From NCBI GenBank assembly GCA_948567375.1, contig OX419757.1, positions 74,338,001 to 74,402,000 of the forward strand: a DNA stretch of 64,000 nt, in the 5' to 3' direction. The position numbers were made by a program, and so were the translations under genes. Source of the stretch: Lunularia cruciata. Lineage: Eukaryota > Streptophyta > Marchantiopsida > Lunulariales > Lunulariaceae. Shown here piece after piece: positions 23,279 to 34,500 of the stretch (positions within the stretch are counted from its first letter, which is position 1; the number at the start of each line of letters is the position of its first letter). The notes beneath the pieces were generated by a model. That model saw only the letters and a program-made list of their open reading frames with translations, ran no database searches and was not told where the DNA came from.

Positions 23279-23464
23279 GGTTTACAATCTTCCTTGATGG
23301 AACAACAATGTGAGCATATGCTACATTCTCTCTTAGTTGACTCGTCCTTTCCTAAGGCTACTAGAGCACATCTTTGCTCTTGCTCGAGCAAGGGTGCATG
23401 CTCTTGGAACCTAGCGCTACAGTGCATTAGGGCATTCCAACTTGCACCAACTACTTTCTCTACA

Positions 23465-23764
23465 GCGATGAGGTTTCGCCTAGGTTTGGTCCACCCATTT
23501 GCATCTTCATTACTCACTTGTGAGTGTGGTTCTACACTAGATGCAACAATTGTCCATATGACATGGTATCCTTTTGGAGGACACATGATAACTACCCATG
23601 ATGCTATTAGGGACATATTGTTTGCTATGGCACAAGAGAGTGGATACTTGGCTTTGAGGGAGTGTTTGTTTGCTTTGCAGACGATGTGTGTTAGGGCAGA
23701 CTTATACTTGGTCCGAGATGATCAGGTGATAGTAACGGACGTAGTGGTTACATACCCTACCTAA
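23465..23764 (+). pseudogene. CCHC finger and restriction-like endonuclease of LINE copy b
   Basis: One of the better preserved versions of this domain pair. MRFRLGLVHPFASSLLTCEC, then GSTLD and VHMTWYPFGG (last finger Cys is Tyr), then HDAIRDILFAMAQESGYLAL. VRADLYLVRDDQVIVTDVVV follows with the two Asp residues 13 positions apart (codons 23699 and 23738). The family expectation for RLE is R/K-PD-X(12-14)-D; here the Pro is Ala. The frame closes at the TAA following 23761, whereas in copies a and c the region continues, so copy b is also broken. Confidence 0.68.
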
Positions 23765-23784
23765 GATACAATTTCGGAGGGAGT

Positions 23785-24303
23785 GATTACCCATCCCTTG
23801 GATGGGCGGCAAGTGCAGCAGTAGGTTGCAAGGTCTCCAAGTATAGGGGCATGCAGCGAGGTCACCTCTTTGTTCCTCTAGCCTTGGAGTTATATGGAGC
23901 AAGGGACACAACGTTTGATACATTTGTGAGCGAGTGCGAGAGAGCTTATCATGTTAAGCGCCGAGGATACCATTCTCACTTTCATACTTTGTAGCATATT
24001 TTAGACAGTGTGTGTCCATTGCTCTACAGAGTGCAATGGCTGATTGATTACCCATCCCTTGGATGGGCGGCAAGTGCAGCAGTAGGTTGCAAGGTCTCCA
24101 AGTATAAGGGCATGCAGCGAGGTCACCTCTTTGTTCCTCTAGCCTTGGAGTTATATGGAGCGATCGACACAACGTTTGATACATTTGTGAGCGAGTGCAC
24201 GAGAGCTTATCATGTTAAGCGCCGAGTGTACCACTCTCACTTTCATACTTTGTAGCATATTTGAGATAGTGTGTGTCCATTGCTCTACAGAGTGCAATGG
24301 CTG
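23785..24303 (+). repeat. 261-bp in-frame tandem duplication inside LINE copy b
   Basis: Units 23785-24045 and 24046-24303 begin GATTACCCATCCCTTGG and end GTGCAATGGCTG, with roughly ten differences. 261 is a multiple of three. The unit covers the region after the endonuclease core (SKYRGMQRG, FVPLALELYG). No other copy in the window has it. Confidence 0.9.
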
Positions 24304-25410
24304 GTGCAATCCATAAGAGAGCAATCACACTAGGTGATGCTTTATCGGATATTCTAGTTGTTTGTAGACCATAGTACTTGCTTAGCTCAGATATCTTAGG
24401 TACAATAGGGAAGATTTTTCATATAGACTCAGTTGGGGCTTAGCCCCCTTTCACCTTTTTCATCTCTCCCTTGTACGGCTTGATGGGGGCTTCCCAGTCC
24501 TTCATGTTTTCTACGCAGTCGTCCTTCTTCTTCATGTTTTATTTGGAACAATCCATTGTTCAAGCAGGCTGTCATAATTATCTGATTGTATAATGTGCTC
24601 AAGGGTCCAATAACTTACACCTAATCTGCAGATGAGGAACAAGGAGCTCTCTCTTGGATTCACGTGAGAGAAAAGTCCATGCATGTCACGATCGGCTACT
24701 CAGACACGGGCTGACTGACTTTGTAATTCATTCCTTCTGTATGTCTTTGGCTGTAAATCTGTGGAACACATGGGGTCGACTGGGAGCCACAAGTCACTAG
24801 AATTCAGTTGATATCAAGAGCTCCACAATTCTCTACTATTGCAAGGAACGTAAATTCTATTATACAGACCAACAGATCTACATATCAAGTTTAGAAACGC
24901 ATACAACAGTTGAATTCCAGAAACGGATCTGTTTAGTTCTCCTACAATTGTTCATTAGTATAATCTAGATAAGTTTCTTGTACATTCGATGGCCAGAGAA
25001 GGTACGGAACATTTCTGTTTTCACGTAAGTCACGTTCAACTTGCATTTACACCTGTTGCGGTTATTATTCTCAATGTTACAGAGCGGTGCATATTGAAGC
25101 TTCCCACTATTTAAGATATTTTACAAAGAATATACTTCTATCCCGACAAGAATATCAATATCGAGAGCTGTGTCCTTCCCTTCGAGTAACTAGTATAGTC
25201 TTCTGGAAAATCTGCTTTTCAACCAGGTAATGTGTATGTCATATCGAAACAATAAATCTATCTTTTTTGTAAATATCGGTATACTCTTCCGTTCTTGTAT
25301 ATGTATCAGCGGATTTTTACATATACATTCGCCCGACTGAAACTCACGGGAAGCAGCTCATCATGTTCTCGAGTGTCTTGTCCTGATGCACAGTGCAACA
25401 CGATAAGGAT

Positions 25411-25651
25411 CCTATAAATGCAAAGGAGCCTCAGAACCCAAGTACTCTCCAACTTTCAGTAGTGCGAGTTCTGACACTACGTCAACAATTTTACAGGAAC
25501 AGAATCGACCACTCAAGATGACGAAGAATTCTACAACTCCCCGCGTCTCAGCCACCTTTGTATTGATTGTGATACCCGCATGTCACTCGAGCGCCAAGTT
25601 ACATATGCACGAGTTGAGTGGGAAAGTAGCAGTAGTAACTATCAGGTATAA
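25411..25651 (+). other. possible promoter plus first exon, reductase-like N-terminus
   Basis: TATAAATG at about 25414 is followed about 100 bp later by ATG (25518, context CTCAAGATGA). The frame MTKNSTTPRVSATFVLIVIP continues to HELSGKVAVVTI and meets a good plant donor, CAG|GTATAAGT, at about 25649; without splicing it stops at a TAG at 25655. GKVAVVT resembles the first strand of short-chain dehydrogenases (GKVAxVTGxxxGxG), which often have an early intron in plants. However, the key Gly after VVT is Ile, and I find no second exon downstream. It may well be chance or a relic. Confidence 0.2.
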
Positions 25652-26059
25652 GTAGCTGGCAACTCGAGAATTGAGCAAGTGCAGCAATCCAGCCCTACTT
25701 TGTATCTCGTCCCTTCAGTACTGGGCTTGTTCGAGTATAGAGCGTCTAATAAACGATTTTGTTTAGCCGATAGTTGACTTTCCAATTATATTGGTTTCCT
25801 CATTCTTCCTCCGGTTGAAAGGCAGCTAACACTGAGATCCATGTAAAGCATGTGAAACCGGTTCTCCGCAGCAGATCCAAGCTTACCCGCCTGCTTTCCA
25901 ATTTATTTGATCCACAGCGGCAGTTCTTGAACCACCAGAATTTCTTTCATGATCGTTAGTATTGACTTCTGACTTTCGCAGTGAGCTATTCAGACTAGAA
26001 GAGTTACTGATTGCAGACCAGAATTTTGCTGTGAACAAAAAAGTCCTGCAGAATTGTGG

Positions 26060-26299
26060 ATGAAGTATAATCTGCTGCAGCTGTTGTGTATGTTGGCAAG
26101 CCTAACTTGTACAGCTACGCTCACGGACAATTCGACTGGAGTTCTCCAGTCGAATCCGGAGCACAACTTCCCGAACAAAGTTTACATAGAAACGAAGCTT
26201 GGCCGTGAAGAAGAGCATGATATTGAAGCAATGGTGTCCACCATACCAACTACGAGTAGCCTTGAGTCAACCGCCTGCCATATGAGGGGATCCCTATAA
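26060..26299 (+). CDS. hypothetical short secreted-type ORF
   Basis: ATG at 26060 to TAA at 26297-26299, 79 codons, outside any transposon I can see. Residues 1-22 (MKYNLLQLLCMLASLTCTAT) look like a signal peptide: one Lys near the start, then a hydrophobic run and small residues before the first charged Asp. The rest is polar (NPEHNFPNKVYIETKLGREE) with a single late Cys. No known peptide-hormone motif is present. The first Met is in a poor context (GTGGATGA). It could be random; only expression data would decide. Confidence 0.2.
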   Translation: MKYNLLQLLCMLASLTCTATLTDNSTGVLQSNPEHNFPNKVYIETKLGREEEHDIEAMVSTIPTTSSLESTACHMRGSL

Positions 26300-28599
26300 C
26301 GATCAAAGCTCGATAACTCGTACACTGATGCGGGGTTGCTATGATAATTCTTCTTCTCGCTCTTTTTATTTTGTTTTTCTTTGTGGTATGAGAATCCTAG
26401 ACATTCCATGAGTACAAAACTACCGTCTGTTCTGCTTCAACCAACTGTGATCGTACTCTGATGTTCCGGCACTACTGTTCGATGAATGTACTGCAATTAC
26501 TCTTCAAAACCCGAGAAGCTGCATTCAACTTGTGACAGTCCCTGCTCTACCTATGGCATTTAGATTTCCATCCAGGTTTTCTGATAGTACCTGCAACAAT
26601 GAATAGTTCATTTCTAGCCAACAAATAGAGAATCTAAACATCTCTACACCCTGATTTGAGGAGCACCAGGAACCGATTATCAAGTGTAAGAATCCTTTGA
26701 ATTCTAGGATCCTCTGGGTTTGATCAATTATTCTGATCATGATCTCCATGATATTTTCAAACAACAAGACATTGTCCAAATTTTATATCGAGCAAACTCA
26801 GAATTGTAGAACTCGGTTTCCCTCATTTGCAAGAAGTTCTCAATTGTAGAATAGCTCAGCTGAAGGTAGTAGAAAATATATCTAGTAATTCCTAATTCTA
26901 TGTATAAATATGTCAGCAGTAAAATCTAAACATCTACATTCTGGTAATTTTTAAGTGGTCTTTTAGATTAATTGGACATCTTATCACTTTGTTAATAAAT
27001 CTGAATTGCTGAGAGGTTATTTGGTGGCTGAAATTTCAGACTTCACGTCAACATTAACAATTCAGTGGGTTCCAAAAATCTTTATATAGAAAGCATAAAT
27101 CAAGAGTTTTGAGGAACTAAAGCCATTAGGTTTTAACACAACATAGCCTTGCTTGTCCATATCTGCTCTATCTTTAGCTACACTCAATATGAAATATGAG
27201 ATGATGTTATAATCTTGAATATGTTTTAAAATTGATTGATATACTATTGTCTATAAAATTAAGCTTTTCAATATTGTCATTGTCAGCTATAAATTGAGAC
27301 CAACATTTCTTTATAAATTTTTATATCATTCTAGATATAACGAATGAGATTGAGATGATAAGGATTTGTACAATGTGCAAGAGTATCATTCTAATCCAGA
27401 GGTAGAAATAATGAATCACGAACTGAAATTTCTATATATAAGTCCAAATAAAAAAATACATTAGGGTTCTTATATGCAAGCACATTATCATAGCATACTT
27501 GAGTACAATGGTCCAACATGCAAGTAGATGAATCCACAATGTTAAGATATGAGGTTTGCCCTGCGACCAAAGATACGTATATTATTATATATGTATATAT
27601 ATTCTATTATTATACATATATTATTGCATTTAATACACTCTAAGATCTCATGTTACTTGTGAAGTTTATGCAAAATGTCATGATAATCCAAAAATAGATT
27701 TTAAATAAAATGTTGTTTCTATGGATGTTATTCCATTTGTATTAGGAGTATCCAATACATCTTTAGGGATGAGTTATCCAAAAATTCTAAGTATACATAG
27801 AACAAGTTAATTTCTTTAAAATATTTTAAGGAGAATTTGCACAATGATAAGGTATGTATTTATATGTTTCTAAATATACCTAATTATTTCTTTGTGTCTA
27901 ATATGCTTGAATAGATCATATTAATAGACAAATAATAGCCTCTCCTAACAACCAAGGAAAAATATCAACATGCATTAAATTTTTCTGATTTTGATAAGGC
28001 TTTGTAATCTAATATATTTATATAATATTATACTATATGATATGTTATGGTCTTTCTTGCTATTCAAAATCATGAAAGTGTCATGGTCCTTAGAAATGGT
28101 ATTATTCATCACCTGTTTCTTAGTTTTGTGAAATTTTAAGTCTTTTTAGGTATTTAAGACATTGTAAATTTTATAAATATTGGTGTTAAAATATCATCCA
28201 TATTGTTTTAGTGAATAAGTGGACTCCTTCTTAATTTTATACCTTCCAAATTTGATTTTTTGTGCCGCATAACAAAATTTGTAAAGCCTACAATTAGGAC
28301 AGTTTTTCAATTATGCAATGATTTGAATTTCAAACTAGATCTAGTACAACATCAAGGGAATTTTCACTATCAATTCATTTAATTTTAGTATTGGAGAAAT
28401 TCTCCAAATATTTGCAAAATTTATTCCAATGAAGCTTGCACAAGGTTTTTTTTTGTTTTATTCTACATGAGTTGTTTTGCCTTCAATATAAAAGATTTGG
28501 GTGTTCTTAAAGGATCTCATAATTGGATTGAACTGGCTTGTGATATACCAATTTTTTTAATGTCCCTTGATATAGTGACATGGAGAGTGCATTGATTTA

Positions 28600-31290
28600 G
28601 AGATGGATTAGAGAATCTGTTGAGGCTAGTTTGGTGGATATTTTACATGGAGAGTATGCTTCAGCTATAGGATGCCAACAAAGAAAGATTTGAATGGCAA
28701 CTACACAAATAGGCAAATGTGTGAAGATTATCATCTTATGAATTAAAAGACTGGTTGATTGGTTTGCTATACCAACACCAAAGAAGATACTTGATGTGAT
28801 GCAAAGATCTTCAATACTTTGGATCTTTGAACATGATATCATTAGTTGTTGATCAAGGACAAGTCCTAAATAGCATTTTAGGCTCTTTATCTTCACAACA
28901 AGGATGTATTGTATTAGTGGAGATTCTTATTGTTTGGGTTAAAGAATGCTCTTGATAAGTTCTAGAGGGTCATGAACAAGATCCTACGCATAGGATTGAA
29001 TTTTGCTTGGTATTATATTGATAAAATTTTGGTCTATAGCATAATTGTGGAGGTGTATGAGAGACATTTGGAGGAGATGTTTGAGAGATTGAGATCTCAA
29101 GGACTCAAATTACATCCTCGGAAGTGAAAATTCTTCCATCAGTAGGTTGAGTATTTGGGTTGTCACAATATCTAGCCTAGTAGACTTGGTGTTCAACAGA
29201 CCAAGGTGGAGGCTCTTTCATGTATCCCTTGGCCTATAGATGTGAGAAAAGTATGATCATTCCTTGTATTGACAAACTTCTATCACCAACATATTAGAGG
29301 ATTTAGTGTCATTGCCAAGGCCTTGACAAAGCTAACCAAGCTTACATAGGAGTGTGTTGGGGAGATGAGCAAGAGATAGCTTTTTTAGAGCTCAAGGAGA
29401 GGTTGATATATGGCCTTATTCTCAAGAGACCAATCAAAGGACAACTATTCCATATTCAATTAGATTGAGTCTGTTGGGGCTTGGGGCAATGCTCACCCAA
29501 TAGGATGATGAGAGGAAAGAGCTTTTGACGACCTATGCTAGTTGCTCCAGTAGCAAAGATGAAGGATAGTTCATATGAGGGAGAGTGCTTGGCAGTAATG
29601 TGGGCAATAATATATATTGATGTTACCTATTTGGTAACCCCTTCATTCTCATCATTGATCATCATCAACCATTGAAGTGGTTGATGGAGTCTGACAAGCT
29701 TTTGAAGAGGCTTGCACGATGGGCTTCTAATTTTACAAGAATATGACTTGACGGTTATTCATAAATATAGAGTGATGAACCATGATGCATATGGATTGAG
29801 TAAAAGCCCACATTCCAACTAGTAGGATCAGACCAAAGCACGTAGGCATGGTGAGATAGATGAGAAGATGGTGCAAGTTGGCATATATCTACCTTTATTT
29901 GTATACTTGTTTAGAAGCTTTGATGGTATTCTTCAAACCATAAAAATAAGTGTTGAGATTATAAATCCAAAGGGTAGAGATATTGGTACATGTCAATGAG
30001 ACATTCATGATAATGTCTTAATGATGGATTATCTTTGCACTAGTGTTGTACATGACACAATTGGTGCCAAGGAGAAAGACTGTACCGTTCAACAAGCCAA
30101 GCGGTTTAGATTGGAGATAGACATATTATTTGTTTATAGGACGATGTTAGAGTGTGCGAGTACCACGTCCATCTTTAGTCCATAGTTTGTACATCATGCT
30201 TATGAGGAGCTAGGGCATTTTAGAGTAAAGCGTATATATACCTTAGTCTAGAGTCATTATTGGTAGCATGGTATAGTAATTTATTGTAAGATGTATGGTT
30301 TGTGACCAAGTTAAAGCATCATTTAATGCTCTCATGCAACAATTACACCCATTACCTATCCTGGAGTTAAGTTATTGTTGGACTTTGAACTTTGGACTCT
30401 CTTGGACCTTTATTGTTTATTGTGAGACATCATCAATATGTTTGGTTATGTTGGAGCACTTCTCCAAGTGGATTGAGTTGGTTGCACTTCTTGAAAAGTC
30501 TAATGAAGGGATAGCTTACTCATTCTTGGATGGGATTCCTAGTAATTTTGATGCACCAACGGAGGTTTCTACTTATCAAGGTAAAGAGTTCTTGGGAGAG
30601 TTTCAAGTCTTGTGAAAAAAGGCCTTAATTGCTCACCATACTACCTCACAAGATCACCCTAAAGCCAATGGCTTAGCAAAGAGAGTGGTTCAAATGGTCA
30701 AGAGAGGATTGCATAAGTACAATTTGCAAAGAGGCCATTTAGGAGATTGAGACCTCTAATTACCTTGGTTGACCATGTGGTATTGGTTCAACCACCAAGT
30801 CTCCTTAGCATCCTCCTTTCCTTATTATCTACTCTATTGACAAGATCCAAATTTACATATAGTTATTTTTTGTGATGTTATTTGTAGTTTTGGACTTAGA
30901 TGATCTAGACATATGGATGAGTGCATGTTCTTTATAGGCAAAGACCTTTCAAAGAGTGATGCTTATGGCCTTTGAGAACTTAGTGATTGCTCAACATAAG
31001 GATACTTTATGCTATGCTACTCTTTGAGGAGAAGGTTATAGACCCTTGATATGTCAATTCTATCTAGATGATTATGTATATCTATAACAAACTACAACAA
31101 CAACAACACTTGATGTGACTACATGTCGCACTATATTGAGAGGGCATGAGGTTTTGCCTTTCAAAGTCCTCATGTTGGCAGGACATGACGGTGTTGTTTG
31201 AAGGATCATGTTCATAGTTGTGTACCATGCCACCTCCCAAACATTGATGGCACTATGGACCCAAGCTTGCGGTTGGTGGAACTACTACTT
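28600..31290 (+). mobile_element. pol remnant of a second Ty3/gypsy lineage
   Basis: Plus strand, unlike the three chromoviruses in sequence. RT text starts near 28668 (MPTKKDLNGNYTNRQMCEDY), then NTLDL near 28815, and YYIDKILVYS at 29011-29040 (the YIDD catalytic motif has become YIDK). GLKLHPRK and VEYLGCHNI follow at about 29100-29170, and FLVLTNFYHQHIRGFSVIAK at about 29262-29320. RNase H end: LILQEYDLTVIHKY near 29720-29770. Integrase: HAYEELGHFRVKRIYT near 30195 and the core at 30295-30760. A C-terminal tail follows at about 31060-31290 (TTLDVTTCRTILRGHEVLPF, AGHDGVV). No LTR was found on either side, so both ends are lost or too decayed. Confidence 0.8.
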
Positions 31291-31834
31291 TGTTGGTGTG
31301 ATAGTTGGTTGAGAGGATGATATATACCATATTTTACTCCTCAAGAACAATGGCTATGTCCTTGATGTACTTTGACCTATAGCTAGTTCTCTCTTTATGT
31401 GATATAGATTGCAAATAAACAATTAAAAATGTGCTTGATAGCACCCAGTCTCTTGATCTTTGCCCACCATAGTGTATATCACATACTTGGAATAGATAGC
31501 TATGTGGAGTTAAAAGGACCTAATTATCAACTAGGTGGGCAATTGTGGCACTTTAGAGTTTATGTATGACTTTTGTATGAGTTGTGCTTCTATAGTGTAT
31601 GATGTTGATAGTGATTGATATATGTTGTGTAACTTTAACAACCAATAGGTTACCAAATTGTAGTTAAATTTTGAGTAATCATTCATTTCCACAATGAAAG
31701 TAATCAAAGTTAGTTTACTTTTCACTTTATATTCAAAAATAGTTAAAATACAAAGTGAAAGTTCTTAATCTAGTTTTTTATTGTCATGTCTTCCAACTCT
31801 TGGGCAAGCCACTCTTAGAAGAGCACAACAACAT
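31291..31834. other. AT-rich stretch without a recognisable gene
   Basis: No motif or repeat seen between the gypsy pol remnant and the chromovirus 3 LTR. Confidence 0.4.
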
Positions 31835-32363
31835 TGTAAAAGACCAAAGAGGGCAATAGGAGAATGGAAGTCCGGAGTAGAAGATCATATTGGGACACTT
31901 GAATGAGTGAAACTCCAAATGCCTAACATGAGCTTGGGCTTTGGTATTTATAGGGGGCATACAAGACTCTTGAGAAGCTTCTCAAGAATTTTCTTTATTA
32001 GCGTGGCTTGCACTCCAAGAAGGTGGCTTTTGGGAAGCTTCTCAAGAAGGTTCAAGAATTAGGGTTTAGGGATGGCTTTTAGGAAGCTTCCTTTTAGAAG
32101 TAGTCTACATGGCATGCAAGCTAATCTAGTTGGAATTTTCCCAGGAAGTTATCTATTTGGTGTGCAAGCTAAGCTAACCAAGAAACTTCCCAAGAAGCTT
32201 CTTTCTAGAAGTCTTGACTTGACATGCACATTACTCAATACTTGGAAGGTACCAAGTAGCTTCCTAGATACTTCTAGAATATCCTTAGAACTCTTGGCTA
32301 ATTTGGCCTATTTGCTACTTCCTTAGTCTTGACTAATTTATCTATAAACTCCAAATTGTTACA
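31835..32363 (-). repeat. chromovirus 3 3' LTR
   Basis: 529 bp, longer than the LTRs of chromovirus 1 because of extra GAAGCTTC-type blocks. In element sense it begins TGTAACAATTTGGAG. Blocks such as GAAacTTCccaaGAAgcTTC lie at about 32182-32201. TATAAATA on the minus strand at 31945-31952. It ends CTTTTACA at 31835. The polypurine tract TGGTGGAGGAATA is at 32364-32376. Confidence 0.88.
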
Positions 32364-32399
32364 TATTCCTCCACCACTAATTGATGATGTCCTTGTCAC

Positions 32400-32640
32400 C
32401 ATGGAACCGTTAAACTGCTAGGTAGTCGTTTCTGCATTCTAGAGATGAGAAAGAGGCTCCCAAGTGGCATCAAGAAGGAGATACCCTTTCCAAAGGACCT
32501 TGTACTGAATATGTTGTTGGCGGCCACATTGAATGTCGCAACATGCAAGGATATGATCAACTTCATACTCCTCATGATCATTCATAGGCACAAGAGGAAG
32601 AGGAGGAGGTTGGATAGAAGAGGAAAGTGAAGATGGATCA
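32400..32640 (-). pseudogene. chromovirus 3 chromodomain (best preserved)
   Basis: In one frame: NDHEEYEVDHILACCDIQCG, then QHIQYKVLWKGYLLLDATWE and PLSHL. This has the chromodomain layout: first strand with the EYEVDHIL aromatic, YKVLWKGY, and ATWEP before the C-terminal helix. The Trp of ATWEP, lost in chromovirus 1, is intact here. Chromodomains of this group sit at the C-terminus of integrase. Confidence 0.85.
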
Positions 32641-32649
32641 GAAATAAAG

Positions 32650-33138
32650 GGTTTAACTTGGAAATATGAAGACACAGTGGATTTGCATATGAGAAGGCAA
32701 GGCAAGTCAATAAGCAACAAGAGAAATGATTTGGGTGACATCAAATGGACCTAACCAAGTAGGACCAAGTTTATGGACTTGGGTATCAAGTGGAAGTGGT
32801 AGGTTACAAGAAGTAAGTATGACCTTATCACCAAGTTGAAAAATGATATCACAATGATGTGGACCGCATATTTTTTTGAAATTTTTTAGTAACAAGGAGA
32901 TGAGATTTGGCTTGTTGTAAGGATTGGGATATTATGGTCAAGAAGATGTAAGTATGAGAGACATGAGATGGAGAAGGAGCAAGAAGAGAATTGAGAACAA
33001 GTGGATTGTGGCCAAAATTAAGGAAGAAGGGAGAGAATCTTGTGCTTGCATGTTTGAGATTATTGTAGGCAAACTCAATAGTTGTAAGACACCCATCCCA
33101 ATTGGTATGGTGAACATTGACAAAGACACAAGGCATAT
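32650..33138 (-). pseudogene. chromovirus 3 integrase, C-terminal part
   Basis: Minus strand. FQLGDKVILTSCNLPLPLDT near 32780-32850 and EFAYNNLKHASTRFSPFFLN at about 33010-33075, continuous with HTNWDGCLTTI. The upstream part of the integrase is beyond the inserted solo LTR, from 33734. Confidence 0.82.
33134..33138. repeat. target-site duplication of family B solo LTR 1 (left)
   Basis: CATAT; the right copy at 33734-33738 is TATAT. Chromovirus 1 reads ACATATCCTCC here, so CATAT is ancestral and the right copy has one C-to-T change. Confidence 0.75.
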
Positions 33139-33733
33139 TGTAATACTCCAAGGACAGGAGAAATCTCCAAGAGAAACACAAGAGAGAAAATAAAAGCTTC
33201 ACACTCAATACTTTGATACCCCAAAGGAGCACCCTCTCTTTATTATATAACAAAGAGGATCTCCTCCAAGGAAGCTCCACCTTTGGATTAGATACATGAA
33301 TTGGTGACATGTCAACAAACTCTACCCTTAAATTAGTTGCCTAAATGGATGATATGTCAGTCCTTGTCCTATCTGGTTGGTCAAATAGGTTTGACCAAAG
33401 AGAATCTTTAGAGAATGTTTTTGTAAGAATCTCGTAATCACATGCGGTGAGATACTATTGGAAAGCTCTCAATGAGACAAACCTGGGGGAAGGAAGGCTA
33501 GCATTTCCTTTGTTGGGGAAGAATTTGCATATTTGTGAGACCTAATTCATCCGTTTAGGCCTCCGACATTGACTTTAAAGTTTTTGGCTATTTTGAACTC
33601 TTACTTGATTAGTAGAATATTCTTTTGGTGATACTTGTATCTGATCTACTTCTTTCATAATATATAACATCCTTTAATATGTTACCAAGCCAATTTTCAC
33701 CTCTAGATAATATGTCTAGCTATTGGTATTACA
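33139..33733 (-). mobile_element. family B solo LTR 1, inserted in chromovirus 3 integrase
   Basis: 595 bp with matched ends TGTAATA ... TATTACA and a 5-bp duplication outside. It has no coding text and interrupts integrase homology that continues cleanly on both sides. The second copy in the window is 47654-48388. The minus orientation is inferred from a TATATAATAAAG box about 150 bp before the end at 33139. Solo LTRs form by recombination between the two LTRs of one element. Confidence 0.85.
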
Positions 33734-33738
33734 TATAT

Positions 33739-34500
33739 CTTCCAAGATGTGATTTGCACATTCAGTTTGTCCATCAGTTTGAGGATGATAGGTTATGGAC
33801 AAAGCAAGCATAGTGCCAAGTATTTGGAAGAATGCTTGCCAAATTTTTTTGGTGAAATGAAGATCATAATTGGAGATGAGTACACAAGGTATTGAATGGT
33901 ACTTGAAGATATTGCTGAAGTAGATCTAGGCTAATTTTGGAGCATCCATTTTGGAACATCCATTTTGTATCAAAGTTGGGTACCAAATAGATTTGCTTAC
34001 TAAGTTTATCCAAAAAGACCATGATTTTTGTGTGACCTTGCTTTGTCTTGGATAAGAATGCAATGAGATCTAAGCTTATGTGTTCCCGTCGAGCAAATGG
34101 GATGAGAAGTGGTTGAAGGAGTCCATTTGGTTTCTGGTTATCGGCCTTGTTGGATTGGCAGCTCTCACAAGATTGAACAAATGCTTGCACATCTTGTGCC
34201 ATGTTGAGCCACCACCATTGGCATTGTATGGTACCCAAGGTCTTGTCCACACCAATCTGAACAATGATCGGTAAGTCATGGGCTTCTTGAAAGCACACAA
34301 GTTGTAGATCACCCTTGGCTTGAATATAGATATGATTCTCCCAGAATAGAAGGCTTTCCTTGAAGGAGAAAGTGTTGTAGTCCTTGTCATGTGCGACAAG
34401 ACAACCTTGTACCATTTGAAAGAAGGGGTCTTGTTGTAAAGCGGTCCTAAGCTTGATTTGGACCTTGGAGTCAATTGACATTGTTATAATTATTGTTGTG
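33739..34500 (-). pseudogene. chromovirus 3 integrase, N-terminal and core part
   Basis: A 205-codon open stretch at 33864-34481 holds the integrase finger (SCESCQSNKADNQKPNGLLQ) and the start of the core: HISLDLIAFLSKTKQGHTKI and VFLDKLSKQIYLVP. The remaining core (the ISDRDP equivalent and GQTERVN equivalent) is broken and runs into the inserted solo LTR at 33733. Confidence 0.85.

Larger units (their letters stand above)
23279..24555 (+). mobile_element. RLE-type non-LTR retrotransposon copy b, 5'-truncated
   Basis: Plus strand. The copy starts in the post-RT linker (TTTACAATCTTCCTTGATGG matches copies a and c), continues through the CCHC finger (23519-23569) and RLE (23693-23740), and ends with GGGGCTTAGCCCC at 24435-24447 and the T-rich tail. 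A 261-bp segment is tandemly duplicated (23785-24045 and 24046-24303). The 5' flank before 23279 is unrelated. Target duplication is not clear (CATGGTTTA against CATGTTTTA is weak). Confidence 0.83.
24556..28599. other. low-repeat stretch, no secure gene
   Basis: No recognised transposon text. The first half has balanced composition and holds the two weak gene-like signals listed at 25411-25651 and 26060-26299. From about 26900 it is AT-rich, including an AT-palindromic patch near 27570-27625. Confidence 0.4.

Noticed and set aside
23255-24565. Target-site duplication for LINE copy b (CATGGTTTA / CATGTTTTA)
   Set aside because: Short, imperfect and not exactly at both similarity boundaries; not counted as evidence.
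32445-32630. Plus-strand open frames over the chromovirus 3 chromodomain
   Set aside because: They are antisense to the chromodomain, which has the meaningful translation (YKVLWKGY, ATWEP).
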